DNA from: Bactericera cockerelli
Lineage: Eukaryota > Arthropoda > Insecta > Hemiptera > Triozidae
Assembly (NCBI GenBank): GCA_024516035.1
Contig: JAMCCL010000109.1
Coordinates: 19,323-83,322, forward strand
Length of the DNA: 64,000 nucleotides
Direction of reading: 5' to 3'
Below, one piece after another: positions 40,268-50,715 of this stretch; positions within the stretch are counted from its first letter, which is position 1; every line of letters starts with the position of its first letter. Below the pieces are notes generated by a model, which was not told the DNA's origin, ran no database searches, and saw only the letters and a list, made by a program, of their open reading frames with translations. A program made the position numbers and the translations under genes.

Positions 40268-41781
40268 CAGGGTGGGCAAAAGTCTGGAAACCCCTGAATA
40301 ACTTTCGAATGGCTTCTTCGGTAAAAATAAAATTTTGTAAGGTAAACCGGGATAATAAGACCTTCTTTTAGAGTCGGGTCGATTTTTGTTACCGGCCCCC
40401 ATGTCGGGGCCAGGGGGGCCAACTTCATTTTTTTAAATACGAACCCCTACCTTGCGATACATTTTTGGAAAGGTCTTTAATAAGAAATACATTGGTGCAA
40501 ATTTTATTTTTTTTCATATTATTTGTTTGCAAATGTCGTCCAACTTTGTGTATGCAGTAAAGTCTGGAAACCCCTGAATATCTTTTGAAAGGACTTTCTC
40601 AGTTAATTTAAAATTGTGCACGGTAAGTCGGGGTAATTAGACCTTTCCAAAAATGTATCGCAAGGTAGGGGTTCGTATTTAAAAAAATGAAGTTGACCTC
40701 TCTGGCCCCGACATGGGGGCCAGTAAAAAAAAATCTGGTGTAAACATCACACGACTTTCCTTATCCCCCAAAAGAAGTTGAATTGCGCCACTGGTAACTC
40801 AATGGTAACAGATAGTTAAAAATCAATGCCAAATTCGTAATCAGCACCTCAAAATCATTGGATTTGATATGTCGCAACCCCCATCTAGGGTGAATAATAA
40901 AAAAGTTAGTCCAAGGGGGTCCTCCCAAAATACCGGTAAATTGGGGTCGAGTTCCAAAAAGTTTCAAGATATCAAAAAAATGATAAGAGTAAACCCCTAT
41001 TACTTTTTTAATCCGAGAAAATATTGTTCTCTAACTTTTTTTGTATCTCTAACCAATTCAAAGAAGCGGCGGTTGCGGCCAATATTTGCGGCCCTGCGGC
41101 CGCATCTTGCGGCCGATTTCAACCAAAAGTTTCGTGGTTCGTCTGGTGTATAAAATTAATTTTCATACCAAATTTTAAGTCTCTAGCTCTTACCGTTCTC
41201 GAGATATCCTGTTTACACACACACACAGACAGACAGACAGACAGACAGACGCACGGACCAATGGCTGAAAACAACTTTTTTGGTATCCTGATGCTATGAT
41301 TCGTCCAGAAATGTGAAAAACTGGGTAGGTCAAATTTTCGACGAATACAATACTTTCCTTATTATAGGATAAGGAAAGTAAAAATCGGTCTAATTCTAAT
41401 ATAAGGTTTAATTACCAAAGATTACCGTACACAATTTTAAATTCACTGAGAAAGTCCTTTCGAAAGATATTCAGGGGTTTCCAGACTTTACTGCATACAC
41501 AAAGTTGGACGCCATTTGAAAACAAATAATATTAAAAAAATAAAATTTGCTCCAATGTATTTCTAATTTGAAGACCTTTCCAAAAATGTACCGCAAAGTG
41601 GGGGTTCGTATTTAAAAAAATGAAGTTGGCCGCCCTGGCCCCGACATGGGGGCCGGTAACAAAAATCGACCCCACTCTAAAAGAAGATCTTATTAACTTG
41701 GTTTATCGTACAAAATTTTAAGTTTACCGAAGAAGGCATTCGAAAGTTATTCAGGGGTTTCCAGACTTTTGCCCCACCCTG
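40268..41781. mobile_element. Foldback DNA element with ~380-bp inverted repeats
   Basis: Ends read CAGGGTGGGCAAAAGTCTGG and, inverted, CAGGGTGGGGCAAAAGTCTG. TA flanks both sides (40,266-40,267 and 41,782-41,783). The arms (about 40,268-40,645 and 41,410-41,781) are about 90% alike by eye. Each arm repeats the AAGTCTGGAAACCCCTGAAT motif twice, about 290 bp apart. The spacer has a (CAGA)n run and GGTCAAATTTTCGACGAATA, which also occurs at 7816. There is no transposase. TA target duplication suggests a non-autonomous Tc1/mariner-type element. Confidence 0.8.
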
Positions 41782-41783
41782 TA

Positions 41784-42789
41784 CATATATTTATCTATTT
41801 TTTCCATTTTTTTTTTGTAACTAGTGGTTCTGTGAACTGTAAACCTCACACAGATTCAACTATCGCATTATAAATGTTCAATCAAGCATGAAGACATCGA
41901 AACTTTTCATTGAATACCCCACTCGATAGGTTTTAATTAAAAAATATCAACCGGCCCTTTTTTTGGCCCTTTTTACCACAGTGCGGCCCCTTAGTTTTCA
42001 AGATCACCAAATTTTTCTACTGAACTGAAATACTCGTATATTTTCTTAACGACTGTCCAAAGTTCTAAGAGCCTTGCTTTATTAAAACAAATCATTAAAA
42101 ATGGTTTTCAATTTTTACTAAACCGGGCCCCATTTGGACTCGAGTGATCTAATTTGGCCCAAAAACTATGGGTAATTTTTTTAAATTATCACAGGGAATA
42201 AAAAAAAGGAGATAAAATTTCCCTGTGATAATAAATAAAACCTAATGGTTTGTTCCTAAAGTCTCGGACTCAAGGTCTAGAAGGTGATGCGTGTTGAAAG
42301 GCGTGACTTGCATGGGTTGTGAACCCGGACCCTTAGGTTGTAACCCGAGGCTACTCAGGGCTTCTGTCACACCTGGGTGACCCTCCGCAGGAAGCTTTAG
42401 TGTCGGAGTTTTGTTTTCTTTAGTCTCGGATGACGGGAATGAAGACCCTGGCAGGATCCTCCTGGTTATCAATCATCGCGCAGGATAGTTTCGGCGCTCA
42501 TTAAAGTGTCATTATCTCCTGGCTAACCCTCCTGTTCAAACTTTAAAGTCTTCTGCATCTACTTTTGGGTCACTTGCAATATTTTTTTTTGCACTTGCAA
42601 TTCAAATTTTTTACTTTCTATCCTATAGGTAAGGATAGAAAAGTAATGTTTTTGGTTGTTTTTTTAATGACCCTTAAGTATATATGTATAACAGAAAAAA
42701 CCACTTCCGCCATCAAAACCATAAAAAACAAACGCGAAAGACCTTAAAAAGCTTTTAAAAGTTGCCGAATAAATCAGAAATAAATAAAT
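41784..42789. other. Intergenic sequence with stem-loop and a GC-richer open frame
   Basis: An inverted repeat ATTATCACAGGGAA / TTTCCCTGTGATAAT (about 42,186-42,233) borders a GC-richer block. In it a minus-strand open frame (42,242-42,472, 76 codons, Pro/Ser/Leu-rich) has no recognised family. It may be an exon or element fragment. The rest is AT-rich without features. Confidence 0.35.
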
Positions 42790-43945
42790 AAAAAATTCCT
42801 ACCCCGCTGGGAATCGAACCCTGGTCACCATGAGTCAGTGCCGGATTAAGGCTGCGCGGGGCCCTTGGCAATTTCAAGGCGCGGGGCCCCAAAATTGTAC
42901 TGAGTTTATGATAAAATACTATTTTTAGAACCTTGAAATAGAAGCCAAGTGTCCTGAGCACCAATTCATAATAGTATCCAAAACGACGTTTATAACACCG
43001 AAGGCAACATTTTTTCCGAATAATAGTAGAAATATCAAAATATGTATTATGAAAAGAATATGTGTAGAAAGATGTCATTAGGTAAGATGTGTAGAAATTG
43101 AAAAACAATCCAAACCATCAAGATAAGTAAATTTGACGGCGCCGCAGGCGAAATTTTTGCAAAGTTATGGGGTAAAGTACTCGGAAAATATATACAAAAA
43201 GATATATTTAAAAATTCATTAAAAGCGCCGCAGGCGACTATAATGAAGATCATTGGTTAAGATGTCGATAAAGCCGATCGCTGAGCACTCAGATGGCACC
43301 GGGTTTGATGGCAGATATTACCTAAGGCGATAATCACGTCCTTTGTCAATATTATTCTTTTCAAATACGAGTAATTATATTAAAGAGCCGCAGGCACTAG
43401 GTATAGAGATCTACCTATTTTCATATATATGGTCGATTTTAAGGGGGGCCCCGTGGTTTTTCTTTCAATATTTTGCTCAACTGGCTGTGATTTTATTTAA
43501 TATTAAAATCCATAAAAACCGAGTTAAAGGTCATTCAAAAACACTTAAAATTTATGTAAGCTGCCCGAAATGCGGGGCCTCCAAAATCGCGGGGAACTTG
43601 GCACTTAGCATCTACCAAATCCGACATATTGGTAGGTAATCCGCTAATGTCTATGTGGTTGATCATTGTTTATTCAAAAAATAGATAATAATAGGGAGCC
43701 CCGCGCTTTTCTTTCAATTTATATACTTTGCTGTGAGTGTGTGTTTTTTTTTCACTTTTAAAAGTACCTAGTGTAAGCTTTTAAAAAAACTCATAATATC
43801 TAGTGTAAGCTGCTCAAGCGCGGGGCCCCCTAAAGCGCGGGGCCCTTGGCATCTGCCAAATCCGCCATATGGGTAATCCGGCACTGCCATGAGTACATTG
43901 CCTAGCGCGCTAACTCACTCTGCCACGGTGACAACTGATATGATC
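42790..43945 (-). mobile_element. SINE family F copy split by the hAT element
   Basis: CCGCTGGGAATCGAACCCTG with GTCACCATGAGT (left) and GTACATTGCCTAGCGCGCTA with ACTCACTCTGCCACGGTGAC (right) rejoin into a tRNA-like head when the hAT element and one CCATGAGT are removed. Confidence 0.7.
42836..43886. mobile_element. Non-autonomous hAT-like element
   Basis: Termini CAGTGCCGGATTAAGG and GGTAATCCGGCACTG are inverted. A perfect 8-bp target duplication CCATGAGT lies at 42,828-42,835 and 43,887-43,894, the hAT hallmark. The interior has GCGCGGGGCCC blocks at both ends (CGCGGGGCCCTTGGCA) and four GCCGCAGGCG-like repeats, but no transposase frame. Confidence 0.85.
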
Positions 43946-44600
43946 ATGCAGTTGAAAGCGATGTTAAATTTTTGTTTAAAAAAACGCTTGCATACGAGTC
44001 TGCAACCATTTCGACATTTTCATCTTTACTATTCAAGGTCCAAAACCCAACTGACCAAATTTCTTATTGTGCGCATGACACACACTTTCCCTCTTCTCTT
44101 AGGGTTGCAATATCGAAACGAAAATATCGATATTAGGTATATCGATAATATCGAAACCATAATATCGATATCCGATATTAGAAGACTTCTCTCCCTTTAC
44201 AATTCGATATTTCGTTACATAATATCGTTACATAATATCGTTACATAATTTCGTTACATAATTTCGTCACATAATTTTGGTTATGTGCCAGAGCAAAGAC
44301 ATGAAAATGTCAAAAATGGATACGTATTTGTGACGTCATAACTACCGAGGTTGGATTTTTTCAGTCTACAAGTTCTTATGGGGCTTTTTTTCTACCAAGG
44401 ATTTTATCGTGTTCTGGACTTCGGATATCTGCTCATAATAAAGTCCCTTTAATATTTTTTTCTGAAATCGTTTCAGAACTTCCAAAAATGATTTTCATAT
44501 TTCCACTGTTTGACGTAAAATTCAACAAGATTCCTGGACTAGCAAATAAAATACCATGTAAATCTTTCTCGTGAACTTTTTTGATAGAGCCAATAAAAAA
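43946..44600. other. Intergenic with ATCGAT-rich tandem repeat
   Basis: At 44,105-44,185 there are several TATCGATA/ATATCGATAT words. At 44,205-44,275 a 13-bp unit CGTTACATAATAT repeats about five times. No gene is recognised. Confidence 0.6.
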
Positions 44601-44810
44601 TTAAGTTGCAAGTGGTCCATTCAACATAATGTCTTCCAAAGTGCAACCAGGTGCGTCCTTTCCTTCTGTCCATATTTGTTCAAGTTTATGCGTTTCTTCT
44701 TCACTTGGTTTAATGTTTATTCTTACAGAATTGAGGTCAACGTGAGCTTTTATGATAGTAATTAGCGCTTTCGAAAAGGGTCGTCTTCTACACAACTGCT
44801 GGTCTCGCAA
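44601..44810 (-). CDS. Unrecognised small coding candidate
   Basis: An open frame of up to 69 codons with protein-like, charged composition (RRRPFSKALITIIKAHVDLN, KPSEEETHKLEQIWTEGKDA, PGCTLEDIMLNGPLAT-stop). I do not recognise a family. There is no ATG at the frame start; an AG acceptor (TTGTGTAG) lies just inside it, so it could be a terminal exon. It lies directly downstream, on the minus strand, of the X-box-like cluster. It could equally be a repeat fragment. Confidence 0.25.
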   Translation of the reverse strand: MRDQQLCRRRPFSKALITIIKAHVDLNSVRINIKPSEEETHKLEQIWTEGKDAPGCTLEDIMLNGPLAT

Positions 44811-44854
44811 TCAACTGAGGAATTGAAATAAATGAGCAAAATAATAGTAAATAT

Positions 44855-44975
44855 GTTGCCATGGTTACCGTGGAAAAAATAATGGTTTATGTTACCATGG
44901 TTACCGTGGGAAAAATAATAGCTTATGTTACCATGGTTACCGTGGAACAAATTATAGTTATGTTACCATGGAAAC
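44855..44975. promoter_or_regulatory. Four tandem X-box-like (RFX) motifs
   Basis: GTTGCCATGGTTAC (44,855), GTTACCATGGTTAC (44,891 and 44,927) and GTTACCATGGAAAC (44,962), spaced 36, 36 and 35 bp in a ~36-bp tandem repeat. The RFX X-box consensus is GTTRCCATGGYAAC-like; the last copy fits best. Function is an inference; the repeat may be a plain minisatellite. Confidence 0.5.
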
Positions 44976-45059
44976 ATCGTGTAGACTGCTGGAATAAAAG
45001 AGTTGCATTGCGGTTGTTTAAATAGAGTATTTTTTTACTCTTGAACTTTAGACTTGGAC

Positions 45060-45330
45060 ACAGCTGATCACTAGTCAAGTGGTCAAGGCGCATAGTCAAG
45101 TGGTTAAGGCGCTAGTCTGGTAATACAGGTAGCGTATGGATCTCTTTGTTCGAATCCCACCCAGTGCATGAATGTTTCCTCAGTAATTTGAGTTTGTAAC
45201 CACATAATAATAAGACTCACTACTCATACTCTTATTATTATGTCTTATTTTTGCGTTAGGTGGTATAAAATGAGTTGAGCATTAACTTCGCCTGTTGGTA
45301 ACCTTCCAATAGAGAGTGATAACTATTATT
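45060..45330 (+). mobile_element. tRNA-derived SINE, family E
   Basis: The head is partly duplicated (AGTCAAGTGGTCAAGGCG then AGTCAAGTGGTTAAGGCG), then GTTCGAATCCCACCCAGTG; body as at 11,255, with a microsatellite end. Confidence 0.7.
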
Positions 45331-45462
45331 ATTATTATTACAGCAATACAGCTTGTGCACCGACATGCGGCAAAGCCCTAATGAATAGGCTTTGCCTGGT
45401 TCGTACTGATACCCATACGGCACCAAGCTTTCTAAGTACCTACCAAGATCTACCATTTATAT

Positions 45463-45668
45463 AAATCAGTCTGGTAGTCCAAAGATCGCAGGTTCGAAAC
45501 CCAGCTCGGACATATCAAGTTATCCTCTCATTTATACTGATTCTGTTTATACTGATTATACTGATTTGGGATTTTGACCACATAATATTACGGATAGGAC
45601 TTACTGCTGGAATAATGGGACTCATTAGTCCTAATCGGGCAGTATGAATAAGGAGATATTATTATTGA
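45463..45668 (+). mobile_element. SINE family C, 5'-truncated
   Basis: GATCGCAGGTTCGAAACCCA (box B), TTTGACCACATAATATTACG, AATGGGACTCATTAGTCC, TAAGGAGATATTATTATT tail. Confidence 0.7.
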
Positions 45669-46560
45669 ATCTTTTGTATTTAAATATTGATTGTTATTAC
45701 TCCCACTTAAAAATATTCTGTTGTTTTCTAAAAAAATCTTCTAGGCACTTTGACTAAATCTTTCATTGATCCAAAACAAAGAATTTATGAAATTTCAAAA
45801 ACCATGAAAAAAACGAATTTCTAAAATGTTAGCCAATTTGAATTTTTATTCGTTCATAAAAACTTACATAAGTTGTAACATTCATGGCTCTGATCACCTA
45901 CGCAACATGACCTTACAGAGAGCAATCGGTCTTGTTAATCTCCCCGTGTATTTACTCTTTGGTTTTAATGGTTTCTTGCCATAAAGATGATCACAGAGCT
46001 CGTAATTTCTTTTCCTTTAGAGACACAATAATTTGTTTCTGAAATTAATCAAGATGAAATCTGTCGTATCTGTGTGCGTGTGTGTGTGTGTGTGTGAGAC
46101 TGTGAGTGTGTGTGTTTATCCACTATAAATCCCATTTTAGTCTGGTTTATGTGTGGCAGCACCCCCAAAACATTTTCCCACTGGCCGCGCCTGCTAACTA
46201 CCATAAATTATATTACAAACAAAAGAATTAGACGTGTATGTTAGATTGTTATATTTTAAATTATACCTATCGAACTTTAATTCAAAATAAATTAATAGTT
46301 CAAGCTTCCTTGTTCTAAACTTGGATATTTTAATTAATAGTCTGTGCAATTTTTTGACCCACCTACTTGTATTTTTCAACCTAAGCGAAATTGTTTTCAA
46401 TTGTTTTCAATAAAGTTCGCTAGCTTTTCACTCGAATAAGATGTTCAACGTCCAGCTGTGATATTGCACCCGCAGCATGGATTGAGGTTATTTCTACTTG
46501 CTTTTGGTGGGCTGGAACTTCCTTTTATAGATTCCATGTTACAATATGTTACATACTACG
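45669..46560. other. Intergenic sequence
   Basis: A (TG)n microsatellite lies at 46,075-46,115. Nothing else is recognised. Confidence 0.4.
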
Positions 46561-48821
46561 TTGGCTATAATCTGACCCTCTTTCATGCGAGATTTAGGAA
46601 TTTTGAGTTACAAAAACTATAACTTTAGCAAAGCGGATACACAAAAACTCCAAACAGATATAGCTAACATTGACTGGTCACCTCTCTTTGAATCGCAATG
46701 CCCAAACGCATCCCTATCAGTTTTTTATCAAATCCTATACAATGTGCTGGACAAACATGTTCCTTATTATGACCGAAACAAAAGAGGAAAAATAAACAAA
46801 CATTCCCATTTTGGTGGTCAGAATATACTATTAAATTGTTCAAAGAAAAAGAAGCACTAAGGAAAAATGTAGGAAATAAAGGAAATAAATTGAAACAGTT
46901 TAAAACAAGAATGTTTTAAAAATTCCACAAAACTCTCCTATTCATTTAAAGATCAAATAATAAACGTTCCCCAAAATATAGCGGATGCGTTTGCAGAGCA
47001 TTTCAAATCAGTGTATAGTACAGAAAGTTCCTCGTACATATGTGATTTCTATGATGAACAGCATACAGACGATGTGGATTTGTTTACCTTAAGTGAGAGG
47101 GATCTTAGGGATAGTCTGAAGGACTTACCGGAAAATAAAGGTCCAGGTGCTGACAATATACCAGCCCATCTACTAAAATTATTCTCTAGCTCTCTAATTC
47201 AGCCTCTCGTACATATCTTTAACTTGTCATTATCGCAAAAAAAATTCCCGGATCTCCTTAAGTTCACTCTCATCACAGCGGTTCCCAAACTACCTGGGAC
47301 CAGCCAGATTAGTCTACACAGACCCATAGCTCAGCTTGGATCACTGAGTAAACTGTATGAGACCTGTATGTTTAATAAAATAAAGAACCATGTTTATCGT
47401 AACATTAATAGTCAACAACATGGTTTTATAACACAACGCTCCACCACAACGAACTTATTAGAATTTCAACATGAAATAAGTCATAACTTGAACACAGGGT
47501 GTAGTCAAGTGGATGTAATTTATACTGACATACTTAAATGTTACGATAAAATCAACCATGACGTACTACTTAAGGAAATGTACAAATTTGGTTTTTCAAA
47601 GAACATTTTAATATTTTTTGCATCATTTCTCAAAAATCGCAAACAGCAAGTAGTATACAAAAATGAACGAGGCGATAAGTTTTATTCTTTTACCTATGAA
47701 CCTAGATCCTCGGTACCCCAAGGCTCAAAGCTAAGCTGTTTGCTGTTCATCATGGTAATTAATGATATAGGAAGCGTTATCCGTAACTCGTCATATTTAT
47801 TATATGCAGACGATTTTAAGTTATTCAAAAAATCAAAACACTGATGACTGTACAATGTTGCAAAAAGATCTTGATTCTGTGGTAAACTGGTTAAATACAC
47901 AAAAATTAACTCTCCATAACGAAAAATGTGAAACAATGACATATACCAGAAGTACCAATATAATAAACCACCAGTATAAAATCCAAGAGTATAACCTAAA
48001 GAGAGTAACACAGAAAAAAGATCTTGGAGTAACATTTCAAAGTAACTTAAAATTTGATCTTCACATAAGCAACATCACAAAAGATGCTTTAAGAATGCTG
48101 GGGTTACTACAAAGACAGTGTAAATATTTTAAAGAGACAAACAGTATTATACTACTCTACAGTTCAATAGTAAGAAGTAAATTGGAATACGCCTCAGCTA
48201 TCTGGAATCCACAAAATATTAAAAACGTAAAACTCATAGAAAACGTACAATCCAAATTTGTTAGGTACCTATTTAGAAAGTTTCATGGGTTTTACCCAAC
48301 CTTCCCTAACAATATCTCTGCTTCACTCATTTGCGAGCAGCTTCAACTTCACTCCCTAAAAAACCGACGGGATATAAATGCCCTATTACTTGTATACGAC
48401 CTGTGTAATGGGCTAGTGCACTGTCCAAAAGCTAGAGAAGGCATAGCCTATAATGTCCCACAAATACATCTAAGATCAACAAGCAGAGAAAAAAATCTTT
48501 TCCACCTAAATCCTTTAGATAAAACTGTCTACTCTCACTCAACGGTCCCACGCATTCTTAGCCTATACAACACATTTGCACAAGAACTAGATATAGGGAT
48601 AAATAGACTGACATATATTAATACTGTACACACAATATACAAAGAGTAGCACCCCCAGCACGATTACTGATCATTAATATTATTAATTTTCTATTTTTTT
48701 ATATATTATTTTTTAAACATAGATATATATTTATATTATTTTTCCCCTTTGTAAATTTTCATGTAATTGCATCATAAATGATGCGTTTGAAAATAATAAT
48801 TAAAAAAAAAAAAAAAAAAAA
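46561..48821 (+). mobile_element. Jockey-like LINE, 5'-truncated
   Basis: It spans a post-endonuclease region, reverse transcriptase, thumb and C-terminal domain, and ends in a 3' UTR with a ~19-nt poly(A) (48,802-48,821). ORF1 and the endonuclease are missing, as is usual for target-primed 5' truncation. Confidence 0.8.
46585..48649 (+). pseudogene. LINE reverse transcriptase, frame-broken
   Basis: Piece 1 (46,585-46,860) has the pre-RT motif YNFSKADTQKLQTDIANIDW. After a short off-frame gap piece 2 (47,011-47,844) has the RT fingers and palm: HRPIAQLGSLSKLYE, QHGFITQRSTTTNLLEF, VDVIYTDILKCYDKINHDVL, SVPQGSKLSCLLF and YADD at its end. Piece 3 (47,804-48,649), one frame away, carries on right after YADD with WLNTQKLTLHNEKC, KDLGVTF, LEYASAIWNP and the C-terminus. 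The order and motifs match the Jockey clade (QHGF..RST, YTDI..YD, YADD). Catalytic aspartates are present. Confidence 0.8.
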
Positions 48822-49489
48822 TAATAAAATTATTCAATAAATCCGCTAGTAAGAAAAATATTGGTAAAAGTGTATTTGTACACATAACACAAACATAATA
48901 TCTTCCGGAGAAAACGTCTGTGATAGAAAGAGTTGTACCTAGGTAAGTTTTTCCAAAAAACAAAATATGATATGCAAATAATATTTTTTATAAATTGTTG
49001 TAAATACTGTAATCGTAAGCCCTAGAAAGTTGTTGTTTTTATTTTTAAGAATCACATAAAACATGCTACACTTTTTTTTGTCAAAATGCGAATTTATAAA
49101 TTCAATCTACCATCAGTGGAGAAAGTTTACAAAAAAATACATGTATGGATTCGCAATGATAATGTTGGCATAAAATACATTTGCACCCACAAAAAGTGGT
49201 TCATTATTTTATCTTCAAAATACAAACAAGACACATGATTAAGCTTGACAATCAATAAATCAAAGAAGGCAACTTTAGCCCCGGGCAATTAATTCTTAAG
49301 TACGTACTTTCTAGTTTTTGCTAAAATAAATATTCAAATTCAGGTCTTTTATAATGAACATTCATAAGAGATGTCTCCCAAAATCCTTTATGCACTCAAT
49401 GTATGATTTAGACAGAAATAACTAATTTCGAATTTATGTGAAGCACCTTTTTTTTTAAAAAAAAAAAAAAAAATACTTCAGGGCACCAT
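48822..49489. other. AT-rich intergenic sequence
   Basis: Poly-A and poly-T runs; no gene recognised. Confidence 0.4.
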
Positions 49490-49830
49490 ACCTTTACATC
49501 CAAGGCCATTGAGAATTTTCCGCTCAAGCCGGGATATCTACAACGTACAATATCCTACCTAGGCTGGGTGAGGTTAATTTTTTTTTTTTTTTTTTTTTTA
49601 GAAACTCTTTATTAGCAGAACATATATACAGACAAACAATGGTAAAAATTAAATATAAAATTGACAGTATTAATAATATAAACAAGAAAAAAATAAATAA
49701 ATAACCCCGTCCTGACCAGCGTAAAATCAGTACGTTAAAACCAAATAGAATCAACTGGTCTCAATAAAGAGTTCGGTGTGATAATTGGGGCTTCCCTTTT
49801 GGAAATCCAACCAATCTATAATAATAACAC
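49490..49830 (+). mobile_element. SINE family A body, interrupted by a family H tail
   Basis: ACCTAGGCTGGGTGAGGTTAA breaks off at a T20 run, and the SINE resumes at about 49,704 (CCCCGTCCTGACCAGCGTAA ... AAATCCAACCAATCTATAAT). The insert (about 49,580-49,703) is a minus-strand A-tailed family H end. Confidence 0.6.
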
Positions 49831-50455
49831 AGGATATCACTGAACAACTTATCTATGTACTTGTACATATCAGTTATCTTTCTTTATGATCTTGTGCTGA
49901 ATTAGATAGTACCTCGGTTGTGCTAGGTCATGAGAGATATTCCTTGAATCCTCGCTGGTATTGTTGGTAGTGACACTCCTCTGGTCAAACAAATACGCAG
50001 ACATATATGTCCATGTACATATAAGTCACATATATCTAGATATACTAGCAGACACAACCAGGATCTTCCGGTCACTTGTTGAAGAGAAGGATGTTGAAGA
50101 TTTGTTCAACATAGAGAGGAAGATTAGTTCTAGCAATAAACAAAGAGAATTTTCGAGCTGCAGAGATTGGAAAATATTAGCCAGAATCTTCGGATTATGG
50201 AAGTATGGATGTATTGTTAATATAGTTGAACCTGGTTATTTCCGGCCCTACCCAGGCTGGAGGAGGTTGTGGGTAGCTGGTACGATTCCCCTGTCGTAAA
50301 TAAGACGTTAAATCAAATAGAATAGTTGATGTTAGGAAGGGCAACCTAACCTAACCTAAAACATGTGCCACAACCAAACAACCTCAACCATGAGGGTTGA
50401 GGTTGGTTGCCGACCCCCAGTAGGATTGGGAAAAGGCAAATGGAAAGAAGAAGAT
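49831..50455. other. Intergenic with telomere-type repeats
   Basis: A SINE A fragment lies at 50,236-50,300 and (CCTAA)3 at 50,344-50,359. No gene recognised. Confidence 0.45.
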
Positions 50456-50715
50456 AGTGGAACCTGGATATAAGAGAACTCAAAGGATCGGATTTTGTTG
50501 AATTTTTTTCTCTTTAATCTAGGTTTTTCTTATAAATAAGTTATTTTCCCTTATAGAGAGGTAAAATTGACCTTCAATTGTTTCTCATATGTCTAGGTTT
50601 CTCTTATATCCAGGTTTCTCTTTTATCCAGGTTTCTCTTATATCCAGGTTTCTCTTATATCCAGGTTTCTCTTATATCCAGATTTTTTGTATTAAGCATC
50701 AGGTTCCACTATATA
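50456..50715. mobile_element. pogo/Tigger-like MITE with expanded repeat
   Basis: Left AGTGGAACCTGGATATAAGA and right CAGGTTCCACTATA are inverted. Near the right end TTTCTCTTATATCCAGG is tandemly repeated about five times, an unusual local expansion of the terminal motif. Confidence 0.65.

Noticed and set aside
41218..41250. CAGA microsatellite as a meaningful regulatory array (also 5236-5285 and 58,489-58,520)
   Set aside because: It occurs inside dispersed repeats as an ordinary simple-sequence run.
44762..44950. Coding frame of HGNHGN repeats
   Set aside because: It is the translation of the X-box-like 36-bp tandem repeat, without independent support.
50456..50715. Heat-shock-like or promoter repeat
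   Set aside because: The inverted ends and relatives elsewhere fit a pogo-type MITE better.
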